Below, piece by piece: positions 12,715 through 24,700 of a DNA stretch of 64,000 nt. Where the stretch lies: assembly GCA_964036275.1 (NCBI GenBank), contig OZ038433.1, positions 54,515,902 through 54,579,901 on the forward strand. Direction: 5' to 3'. Made by a program: the position numbers and the translations under genes. The stretch is from Litoditis marina. Lineage: Eukaryota; Nematoda; Chromadorea; Rhabditida; Rhabditidae. Numbering within the stretch: position 1 is the stretch's first letter; every line of letters starts with the position of its first letter. The notes beneath the pieces are model-generated. The model ran no database searches. It worked only from the letters and a program-made list of their open reading frames with translations, and was not told the origin of the DNA.

Positions 12715-15293
12715 CTGTATTCCCGCAACCACACTTTGCCAGAATGTTTCTTCCTCTTCTTTTTGTAGATCAACTTCTATCGAAGAGACGAATCTCGCCA
12801 AAATAGAGACGAAACACTCCGCTACCGAGGACATTTCTGCGAATGATTTATATTAGATTAGTATTTTTTATTGAACTTACACAGAGTGAATGATACTATT
12901 CTCTAACCACTCTTCTGTTCACCAACTTCACACTAAATCGTCACATCAAATATATGGGCAGGACATGTTTTCAACCACCAATAAACGTTGAATTTTATGC
13001 TATTTTGATATAATAAAGTGATAACTATACCAGGTAACTAAATAACAAAGATCTTGTCATGTTTGTGGATAGAGATACTTCCAGAACACTACGTGTGTCG
13101 GTGTGTCGTAGGAGATAAATACCCCTTTTTTCTCTCTTTCTCACTCTCATTCTCTGCCTCTCAACCTCCCCCTCTCTCTCACTCGGCTCCTTGATCTCTC
13201 AGACTATCTCACAAGATCACATCTCGCTCCCTCACTTTATATACTCAATAAATCGACAAAAACATGATGTCTGGTGATGGTGAGCTACTTTTATGCCGAA
13301 AATTTGATAAGAGGCACGAAAGAATTGACCCTGTCATGGCCCTGGCAAGTGTTGAAAACCGGACCAGCTTCTCGTGCTAGCGTGCTACCTGCATTTTTTA
13401 GTGCAAGTTGTCATCTCTGGCGTTTTAGGCAGCTATTCAAAGTGTATACTCAATTTTATCTTCAACAACACAAAGTTTATGTTTTACCTGTTCCTGGGGT
13501 CTCAGTGGGGACGATGGGCAGTTTTGGAATGAGGTCGGTGTAAGAGTCGCCTTTAGATTGGTGTGCCATGGGGTATTGCCTACTGATGTTTACCACCTGA
13601 AAACATTATTTACGGTGTTCATCAATTAGAATTCATAAACTTTCAAAGCCCACTTTTCACTCATGGTCGACATTTTTTTTTGAAGTGAATACAGGCGGGA
13701 GTTAATCATGAAATTTTAAATTGCACGTTTCGTGCTCTTGCGCATGTTTGGAGCAACTCGATTCTAGTGCTCGATGTATCCAAACACAACCCAAACAATT
13801 TATCACCATGAGAGATATCTGGAAAATTAACCGGTTACGCGATTACATGTGCGTATAATATAGCTACTGAAACATCTAGATGCGCATAAACGGGTTTTTT
13901 CACCTGAGGCAGCTTGATAGTCGTTTTAACGTCCTCCAATCGTTGCAGTTCATCTTCTTTTTCGTCTTCCACATCACTGTCGCTCAAATCTTCTTTAACT
14001 CCGTTGAATGCATCGTCTGGAACCGATTGGGGGTCCTCATCGAAGTACACGTTTTGACGAATCGAATCAATTAACTGAAGTTGTTGACATTTTAGGTGCA
14101 ATCATTTTACGTCAAGGAAACTTCAACGTCAGCGTCGATAATGGAGAAAATAAGCATATCGATGAAATGGCATTGAAGAAGGACGATTATGTGGTCCAAT
14201 CGCAACGCTTCAGTTCTTTAAACTGCAATACACTCTCTCCAATTGCAGTCTAGAGGACCGTTGACACGGGATTGGTTCACATAATCGTCCGGCTTTAAAG
14301 CCGAAGTAAAATGTATGAATGTGGCCTAACGATAAAATTTTGCCATTTTCTCCTATCTTTTCTCTACGCAGAAAATACTGATGGTAAAATGTTGCTGCAT
14401 ATTTAAAGGTGCTCTGAAACATTTCACTAACCGGAACAAGTGTTGAACTAGTTAGCTCGTCTGTTGGAGTGAGTGCAACAGGGATGAGTGGACTGGTGGC
14501 AACATCGTCTGAAGCTGAATTCGAAATATGAAAAGAATAGAACAATAATGGAATATGTTTGTTATAGGTTAATTTTTCAGGCTGTCGGTTGACTGATTAG
14601 CTGAACACATATTTCATAGGTGAAACCTCAGGTAATCAACCAACCAGCTTCATGTTTTCCTTCCAGCTCTCGCAAAGTCGGCTCCATGGTGGCCACAATG
14701 TTCTCCAGGTCGTCGTTATGAGCAGGCTCCAAAACATTCAGGTAGTTTTCATTTTCGATGTCTGTAGTCGGTTTCTCAGTGGTTGACTTCGAGACAGGAA
14801 TGAGAATTGTAGGCGCGACTAAGTCTCCAATGATCTGCTGATTCAGTTCTGGTTCTTCTTTCACCTGAGCGGATACCGTAGTTGAAGACTCCACATGGAG
14901 ATCATCATTATCTACCAAACTGTTTTCTTCGTTATCGCTATATTTCTCCGGTAATGACGTCTCTTTGAGGAGTTTCTGTGTGGGCGGAGTCTTCTCTGAT
15001 GTGTTGATGACGTCATTTTTCATTCCATGCTCGACCTCTGGCTCCACATGTGTTTTCTCCGCAACGAAACTCACTTCTTTTATAGTTTTGGTATTCAAAT
15101 GGACGGGATCCTCATGCTCTTTGTGGCTCATTGTGAGCCCAAAGTTGTTGAACTGGTCAACATCGGACGGTATTCGTGTTTCCTTTTTTGGTTGTTCATT
15201 TGATTCCTTCGCGAATGGTTGACGGGGACTGTGTAAGGGACTGGGGTAGATCAGTGGGACCAGTAGGTAGAGAATAGTCAATTGGACAATCAT
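12715..15293 (-). CDS. Secreted or membrane-delivered acidic protein of unknown function, five exons, 3' end not found
   Basis: Not recognised. Exons (minus): 15293-14645, 14514-14432, 14074-13904, 13596-13488, 12836-12715; all phases agree, giving 378 aa up to a good donor at 12714, so at least one more exon is expected. The Met chosen lies two bases after a 3' splice site and starts a clear signal peptide (MIVQLTILYLLVPLIYPSP). The mature part is hydrophilic, rich in Glu, Asp, Thr and Pro, with repeated I/V-P-V segments (TILIPVS, PLIPVA, LPIVP) and an acidic run (DLSDSDVEDEKEDE). The last exon is less acidic (VAECFVSILARFVSS) and ends in a Glu-rich stretch. It looks extracellular and mostly disordered. 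No domain could be named. Confidence 0.6.
13118..13215. repeat. Pyrimidine-rich tract
   Basis: CT-rich run in the intron between exons 4 and 5 of the acidic-protein gene. Confidence 0.8.
14173..14299. mobile_element. Family B foldback element, intron of the acidic-protein gene
   Basis: Same ends (gaaggacgattatgtgg, cacataatcgtcc) between exons at 14074 and 14432. Confidence 0.8.
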
Positions 15294-15425
15294 GCCTGCA
15301 ACACAGGTCATTGCTCGTTATTTTACCGAACAATAAACGATAAATGGTGTGCGTAGTGAATGACATTCACTACAAAATTACAGTTTAACCCGAAATACAA
15401 GTTTAGTTCGAATTTGTGGGCATAT

Positions 15426-15560
15426 CTATAGTGAAAGTGAATTGAATAGTCACGTAAAGTTGTCATTCTAATGAGGCATCGTGCACTTTTTAATTACACG
15501 TTTCTGAGTTCTGCTGTGTGTAACATGTTTCACGTGACTGTGTAACTGACTAACAGTATA
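15426..15560 (-). mobile_element. Family A MITE
   Basis: Inverted copy upstream of the acidic-protein gene, within its probable 5' intron. Confidence 0.75.
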
Positions 15561-16106
15561 AACTGTAGGTTATTCTCTGATTGATTGTAAAATCTCGAGT
15601 TCAGAGCAAAATGTAAATAAACCATGGGTCTTTTTGGATAAGTGGTCTGACAGTTATACATATCATAACTAAGAGACTAGTTTAGCCAATAAACGGTAAG
15701 CACAAACAGGATTTCATTAGATCAAGAAGCTATAGGATAGATGGACACGAAATATGAAGACAAGTGGAATGTAACACAGCTACTTCATAAGCCAGAACAG
15801 GAACGGGGATTGTCGAAGTAGGTTGTATGTGTGGCGATGGGCCCCGAGCAGCCGAGCAGGTGACTCTACTTATAATAAATGGAGCCAAATCATGTGACAC
15901 ACGCCTCAACATAACATCAAAATAACTTTTTCTGCACTTCCTTCATTTATGTTGAATTGTCTGAGTCAATCGCTTCTAGGCAGTGAGCATATATCAATTG
16001 TAGTTTGATCTCTAAACGTAGTATAACAACAATTTAAATCTGAATTACGGAGCAGAGCCGGTAAGCCTCTTCTTCCTCCCGTTTAACTTGAAGATGGCCT
16101 AGCAGT

Positions 16107-16302
16107 AACCAAATCTCATGTCTTGCGCTCCACGGTTAAATCCTTCGCTCCAATGCGAATGCGCCCAAAAACGAAGTTTTCGAATTTCCGCTAATGAATT
16201 GTGATTAAAAGAACCACAAAATGGCAATGATTTTGTTTTTGTAGCGCATTTGCATCGAAGCGACGGAATTAACCGTGGAGCGCAACGCACGAGATTCGGT
16301 TC
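16107..16302. repeat. Foldback element downstream of the acidic gene's 5' end
   Basis: Arms aaccaaatctcatg...gcgctccacggttaa and ttaaccgtggagcgc...gagattcggtt, about 80 bp each with mismatches. Confidence 0.75.
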
Positions 16303-17072
16303 CTGTCACACCACCTTTAACGTCCAACGACCCCCATTATTAAAGGACGCCGGACACCAATATTGAGAAACCACGTTCTGATCCGCGGGGATATAAGTTC
16401 TGTCCCAGAGACATTTTGTATAACCATCTAACTTCTTCTCATTTGCGTTATGTCTTGTCGCACAGCGCGCTATGCTAATCTATAGCAGTTATTATATGCG
16501 CTATGCTAATTTCTAGTCTCAACAGTAATGCATTATTCCACTTTAATAAAACTGTCATTTTTTGTAAATCACTAAATTTTCTCCATTTTCATATTAAATC
16601 TTTTTCTCAACACCTAAAGTTGATCAGGATCATGTTAATTTCTTTATTGGTGTCCTACCTCCTCTGAGTGGTCAGTGGATCGTTCATTCATCGATCAAAT
16701 CTATCTTATAGTGTTGACGATACATGGGAGCACGCTAAGTGGAAGAGAACTGGTAAGAGTTTGGTAATGATACAGAATAGGTACGTGTGAAGCAAATAAA
16801 GCGCTTCATTTGAAATTAATCTTAGCACATTACAACTAATCATATAGTAGTTGGGTTTCTATTATTTCTGCACCTGGAGTCGAGGTAATTATTGCTTACA
16901 AGTATTTTATGGAAGTACTGAACTTTTTTCGGTTTTATAAAACGGCATTCATTTATTAGAAGTTTCCTCCCGACCGAAATTATTTCAAATATTCATTTAC
17001 AAAAAAAAAACACATAATTCTTCAAAAATTCACAATCCGCACGTTTTCCATAAAATAATTCCATTTACCAGT

Positions 17073-20000
17073 TCAATTTGTGTTTGGCATACTTTTCAAT
17101 GCATTTTTATACGCAATAATATCTCTTTGATCAAGAGCTTCAATCAATTGTTGAGAACATCCGCGGGCTCGAATCGAAGCGGATCTGAAAATGGTGAAAC
17201 ATTCATCTGAATTAGCAGTCTAATCGAATATTTCACAAACTTCTAACTAAAAGAGAAATAGAATTATGGCAGTCATTCACAATGATTTAAAAGGTTCAAC
17301 TTTCTGACAAAAGTCAAAAACCGTGAATATTATAGGTTGAAAAATTTAACCCAACGCGATATTTCATTTAATTTTTAGCAAAACCATATTTAGTTTATAT
17401 CGTCTGTTCTAATCATCAATTAAGAAAGATACATTGGTTTTATTTGAGTTCTCTCGCCAACGAACCGCAAAGTTGGCCAAATCGAGTGTCCCTCCGAACC
17501 ACCTTTCTGTAGATCCAAGGCGGAAAGAAAGTGGTCGATGGCTTCCCTGAAACATTCAACTGAATTTTGATCAATCTAGGTTGGGATCATCATTTTTTTT
17601 GCTCAAAAACACATCATCTGCAGCACAGCACACTTTTTCATGGCCGCAAACAGTTTGAATGTAACTAACTGAAAGGTCTCATACTGAAATTTATCGCAAT
17701 TCATCTCTCTAACACGAAAACTCGCGTATTGCATGATTATGAGTGAAGCGGGTACATCAAAAAGTTTGAATGTAGCGGGCATTATTATCGAATTATAAGA
17801 AAAATGAAGTATTTCCCCCATTCAAGAACAGCTCACAAGGAGCGGCGACTACGAAGATCTGTGACATGTATGATGAACACCGCCTCGTAACGAAGCGACG
17901 TGAATACATGAATAGGAAATAAGAATATGAGAATATAGGAACATCTCCAGCCTGCAGGCCAAAACAGTAACCCACCTATAACTATTGAGATGCATACAGC
18001 TGATTCCCAGATTGTACCGGGCCCTCACGTATGTTGGATATCTCGTGAGGGCCTCCCGGTAGGCGGCAATTGCATCTATGGTACGGTCCCCGTTGGCCAG
18101 AGTCGCACCCAAACGGTTCCACAGACGAGGGTCCTGCAACAAAATGATTATGTGAAATGAAAATAATTAAGGTTCCTACATTTTATTCTCAAAATTTATC
18201 CGAATACCGAAAACCATCAGATATTGTCTTGTTTTCGCTGCAATCTCTAATTTCATTTTTGGGGTCTTTTTCCGTCCTCTAAGTATGTCGTACCGTTTTT
18301 TCTACAAACAGTGATGTAACTATGTATAATAAATCATTTGTATTATACATTATGACTGGTTCGATACAAATTGTACCTTTTTTCTTACAATTATTCACAT
18401 TTTGCAACACTGCAGTGTTTCACCATTTCCATGAGGTACGTCGAACGGGATATAAAAAGTTTTTTACCTTTTTTTGCGCTCTTAGGAGAATACTGGGATA
18501 TTTAAACTAAGCAAATACTCAGCAAATACTCCGTGAATCGAATCTCTGCCATCTTACCGCACAGTGATCATTCATGACACAAGAAGGAGAGTAATTGCAG
18601 AGTCCAGTATTACAACATCAAATACAAAAAAAAGTAGGTTGATTAGTGGTGAGACAATACCAAATAAATAGTTTGAGTATTTATAGACTCAAAACTCTTG
18701 TAATAAGAAATGTTTGTAACATACCTCAGGACTGCTGGATATGGCTAGTTTTATGCAATCGACGGCTCGGTCAAAGTTTCGATTCAAGTTGTAGAGAACT
18801 CCCAGAGCATTCTGGAGGGCGGAGTCCGCGGTCCCGTTCTGTTGACGAGCTGCACTCAGAAACCGCTCCTCCACCTGACAGAAATGAATTAGAACTAGAA
18901 CAAGGCATACTTTATCTTTATAGCAACAATTTGTGTGAGGTCTTGTTTGTTCGCTAACTACTTTCTGACCACATCTTCAACTAACCGGATGAATGCTCAT
19001 TATCGTTAGCTCACGTGTCTCACACATATCACGTTGCTCTTAATTTTAACCCGAGTAGAACTGATCAGAGAGGAACGTATAGGTTGCAAGGCCTTTTTGG
19101 TAACGATTAATACAGCTGCTACAAAGATCTGTGACATGTATGATGAACACCGCCTCGTAAGGAAGCGACGTGAATAAATAAATATGGAATATGAATACAT
19201 ATGTGACATTACATTATAACTACTCTGTATGCTTTACCATCGTTCAAAATTATCAACATTCTACCTTCGCAAACGTGGCGTTGTCCAGAAGCGAGCTGTA
19301 GTGAGGTTGTTCGACAGTAGAGTTCGTTACGTCGAAACCCTGGTGTGCGGTTAGCCATTTGTCCAACTGTTGAAGGGCGTTGTTCTCGAGACATTCATTG
19401 GCCAGAGAGACCGAGAGCGCCAACAGGGCCTGAAAAGACATATGGAGTATCTGAGAGCAGACCTTCGTTTTGAAGATGAATTGGTTTCCAACATAAAATC
19501 TAGTTTCTAGTAGAAACATTCGAAAACTGTGGGGCTCAATCAAAACTAGAGGGAATCAAATGTGAATGCAGCTAGCTGTTCGGAAGCGAGTTCAAACAAG
19601 AGTGCAATCATACAAACAGTCACACCAGTTTTAAACATACACAGTAATCAGATTTCTGTGTGAACACATGAAGTTCACGTGAAAGCGTAATCGTTTCGGT
19701 ACCTCCTGATTATTGGGTTCTATTTTGAGGCAATTGTTGAAGGCGGCGATGGCCTTGGCATCGTGTTCGTTCTCTGCGTGCGACAGTCCTAGTCGACACC
19801 AGGCCTGGAAATAGAGATATTTTTCCTTCGAACTATATCTATGTTAAAGAAGACCGGAGAGCAACATGGTTTCACTCAGAGCTGCTGTATCCTACTTTTG
19901 ACTGGACGCGTTGCGTGTCGCCCGACATTGTCATGTGAGTGTCACCTGGACTGATCAAACTAATATACGATTTATTCGTGCTCTCTGACCTCAATACAGT

Positions 20001-21717
20001 AAAAAGCAGCCCAAAACAAAACCTCTGATCAAGTTGTATTCCGGTCTCCTTTGAGAGTATGCGCACAAGTTGTTGTATGTTGTTCACGGGGTGGTGATAA
20101 GCACACTCACTTTTCACATTGACGTCTCACTGTTGGAACCACACAAGTTATGCATATCGATTTAGTTGATCTTACCTCCGAAATCTAATCAATAGCCTAT
20201 TTCATTCTTTGCTATTGAGAAGTTGACGAGACCTCTAATGAGCTATTTTTCTTTTAGACATCTTATCACTTAGTTTACAAAAAATCAAATGTTTCACAAA
20301 GCACAGAGGTGGAGGTTTGCAAGACGATTACGGTTAGTTCACCTACACCCGAGTCAGTGGGGTTTTCTTCTACAGCTGCTAGTAGAGTTTGGACGTCCTG
20401 AGTGAAAGAGGGGGTACATTTGAGTCATTAGCTATGGAAAGGTGAAGATTGGTTTGGTGCCAATTCTCGGGGGTACCACAGTGTTTATTTCCTATCAGAT
20501 TGCACTTTTCCAACCCAAAATGAACCATCATCATACCCATACTTGGAGCACTGTTGAACTGAATGAGAAAAAACAGGGCTTAATTTTAGTCACAAATTCA
20601 CTGTGAACCACCGTGGCAACATCTTTCAAACCATTTACATACTTGCGCTAAGTATTAAAAAGAGGAAGAATTCAGTTCCGGTGATGCGGCACGGAATTGT
20701 ACGACCCTTTCGCTATGTGAGACATTTGACCAACCTTAGCGTCCTGTGGGTTCTTCTGAACTGCCGCCTCGTAGGCCAACATTGCGTTTCCCAGATCTCC
20801 AGCGTTCATCAGTTGATCGCCCGAGGCTATGGGATCTGATGCTGTCATAAATGGGTTCTCGTCCTGAAATAAGGGTGATATGTCTGAGTACGTATGCTAG
20901 AAGATCCCGGCCTCTTCATCCCATCTTGCGCCTCTCGCTCTGCCTCACTATTTCAAGTCTCTTACATCCCGGCTGGATGTGAAAGCAGAGAAATAGCGTA
21001 TGTTGGAGGAGACGCAGGATAGGATGAACGGCCGGGATCGTTTAGCTTACGTACTCTGATCGCGATTCGTGAATGGATACATGTTGCTCTTGGTTCCCCT
21101 CTATCTAGGGTTGTTAATCGAGTGGAAAATTTCGAGTTTTTCGAGTTTTCAAAAATTCGAGTTTTTCGAGTTTCGAAAACTCGAGTTTTTCGGCCAATTA
21201 CACAAGCAACCGGGTTGCATGGGTAGAGACAGTTCGGTTGCTTCCCAAATGCAACCACCGGGTTGCTTTCCAAATGCAACCAAAAGCAACCAAATTGCAG
21301 TAAAAACCGGAAAAAGTCCGAAAATTGAGTGTTTGGTTGCATTTGAAAAGCAACCCGGTTGCATTTGGAAAGCAACCAAATTTTCTTACCACATGCAACC
21401 CGGTTACATTTTAGTTGCATGCAACCTGGTTGCATGTGTAAACCGCCGAGTTTTTCGAGTTTCTGAAATTTCGAGTTTTTCGAGTTTCAAGTTTTTCGAA
21501 ATCTGAAATTTTCCAGTTTTCCGAGTTCGTGTTTAATTTTTAACAACCCTACCTTACTCTCATTCCATCTCTCTCTCTCTCTCTATCTCTACTTCTCTCA
21601 TTCTCTCTCTCATTGCCTTTCTTATCTTAAGCTCTCTATCTGATTGTCTTTTTTTTGTTTTCAGCATCTTCCTGTTTCTACAAGCATATGTGTCTCCCAT
21701 TTTTGTAACTAGCTCCT

Positions 21718-21766
<49 letters not shown>

Positions 21767-24700
21767 CTCTTCTCCGTTTCTCTTTCTTCTGTCTTTTATC
21801 TACTCCTTTCTTTCCGAATACTCTCTTTTCGTCAAACTCTGTTAACTAATTCCCCTCGATTTTTTCTGAGTCCACATACCTGATGTATATAATTGTCTTC
21901 GTCCGCCTTGCTAATGAAGTCTCCCTGAGCTTGTTCCACATTCCTCTGAAACATTAGATCAACTAAATTTCTTTAGCGATTCTAGTTAACAGATGACTAT
22001 AGATATGATCAATTAAAGTTTTGTTGAAAAGTTCTAGCCCATAAATCTAGCACTCCTAAATCACACATCATTTGCACTTATATACTTGTAATGTACACGA
22101 AACATTTCACTGCTGCTTTTGAAATCGAAACATGGATTTTACCATCAATAGGTTTTATTAGTACGGAGGGTGTAAGAAGTAAATACAACAATGAGAACGA
22201 TTCCGAAAACATCTGCAGTCTAGTGTTGTCGTGTTTACAGTTAATATTTTTACTTCATCTCCTGTATATCCCATGCGCATGTGAATGATTCAACTAAAAC
22301 TCAGGCTAACTATTCAATTTGCATGCTTTCTACCTGAATAGCATTCCACTCGGACTCCATGTTGCCCCACATTCCCTCGTGTTGATCGGAGAACTCGTCC
22401 GCCCAAGCATCGGCCATCTGAGAGGCCGGATCTTGTGGAACCTTCAAGTGAATTAGTGTGAGTAAAGTCTACGAAGCATGAACAAATGTTCATTTCTGCG
22501 TCACCTAGGCTCGAAAATGCGTAACACGTTTGAATGGGTCAGTACTACTTTATAGTCTCCACCATTCCTACTGAAACTCGTACAGTACTAAATTAAAGGA
22601 TGTGGGGTCAAGATACTTCGGCTGCTTCACTGGGATTGAAATAAACTATACCTGAACATTTCAGTAGCTAACGGATTTTAGGAACAGATTTTTGTGTAAC
22701 ACAGAAAAAGAGATATACACTATGGAGAAACTATAGAAAAAAAAAACATTTTCTTTATTTTATAAATAAGAGACTAGTGTAATTACAAAGATTAATATAT
22801 TTCAATGTAACTAACCTGCATCCTCTGCAAAGAGGTGTCCACGTTATCTAAAAACTCGGCCGACCACATCCCGCTGTCAACCGAGGAGCTGAAACCTTGA
22901 AATGATGTTAGTGTTCGACCAGATTTGAAAGATTATAGAAATACCCTTCAAAACGATTGTTAAAGAGCTGTTTACGAGCGTATTCACTAGTTTAATGAAG
23001 TGTTTCAGTCGCTACCAAGATGGAAAATGGTTATTAGCGTATTCACTAGTTCACTGAAATGTTTCAGGCTATACCAACCTCTGTCCTCCCAACTGAGATG
23101 ATTGCGGCGTAACCGCCGTTTTCCACGCACTCTCCATGGAGGGTCGGGAGGAGGCGTATTGGGACGACCATTGAGAGGCCAACTGGAAACCAATAGTCAA
23201 AATTTTATAACAACGTGGCAATGACTCGTCAAGCGGTTTTTCCTCACTTCAGAGTTTTCAACACAAGATTCGGTACGGGGTTATTGACTCTCGTGATAGA
23301 AAATTGTTTTCAAAATGAAGGTTATCTGCGAAAAACGTTTTTTCAAAGTTACATTGAACCAAGGTGACAGTGGGAATGAAATTGGTTTTCGGTGAAAATT
23401 CTGCTTGCTAAGAACTCATTGAGGTTGAAATTCTACATGGATAATAAAATATAAGGGATAACATGGAAAACATGGCACATCTCTCACTTAGCACATTAAC
23501 TTAATCATATTATCATAACCAATTTTGAATTCTTGCTGTTTCTTCCATTCAGGTGTCCTACCAAATTGGCTTCTTACCAGCTCCATGAAGAATTAAATTG
23601 TAGTTATTACTTAATTGATACATTGGAACAAACCGACCGAGATGACCAAATTCATAGCATATGTGAGACTTCTACAGTAGAATTTCGAAACTTTCAAGCC
23701 GTTTTGCTCACTTACTTTTGATCGGAGAAGTTGAGGATTTTCGTACCTCATTCTCCTTCTCCGGTAAAGTAAATATACCATTTGCAAAAGCGTGTGTTTC
23801 AAACAATTTGTAACCTTAAATGTACTTTTCAAAAATAGAACAGTTAACTGGTTCACCTGATTTCCCGATTTGGCTGCGAACTCGTTTCCCCAAGTATTGG
23901 CGAGACTGGAGGACGAAGATTGTCTCGGTAGTTGGGCGGACAAGGCCTTGAAACACAGTCACGTAAAGTAAGCATTCTAATAAGGCCTCGTGCTCTTTGT
24001 AATCGCACGTTTCTGAGTTCTGCGGTGTTCAACGTGTTTCACGTGACTTAGCGATTGACTAACGGTATATAGTCGTACTCGGAAGAAATAGATACATATT
24101 CTGTATCTTTCAGTTTGCGCCCTATACACACTACTAATTTATTATATGCGTCCCGCTGCTCTCATAGTCCTGGTCATGAGGAAGGCAAAAATATACCGTA
24201 TCTCCAGGATTACGCCAAAGGCGGGGAAATTTTTTTTTGAATTTAACAAAAAGTCTGGTTATGTGCTAGGCTGAATTGATGAACAAACAAAGCTTTCTGC
24301 ATAGAATATTGAATCGGTCGAACACTGATATTTGTATCAGTGGATTAACTATACAATCGACTGAAACATGCAGATGCTGTTCTTTACAGTCGTGCTGATG
24401 GTGTTGTTTAGTTAACACATAGTCACGTGAAACACAGAAACAGAGCTTGAAATGTCGAGTGGCATAGGGTTGCTAAATTTGAACTCAAAACAAAACTAAA
24501 AAACTAGAAAACTAAAAATAAGAAAATTAAATCTCGAACTTTTGAACTCAATGCACAACAATGGAAGGGCAAATTGCTACGATCAGTTTAACGTAGTCAT
24601 CCTATTTTCTTTTAGTACACATTACTATACACAACAATTTGGATTAACCAATACTCGTAGTAACTCATAGTAACCCACATTCATGTTGAAACTGGATGGA

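Noticed and set aside
21069..21506. Long frames on both strands in the GGTTGC array
   Set aside because: Repeats without stops in several frames; composition is that of the repeat, not of a protein.
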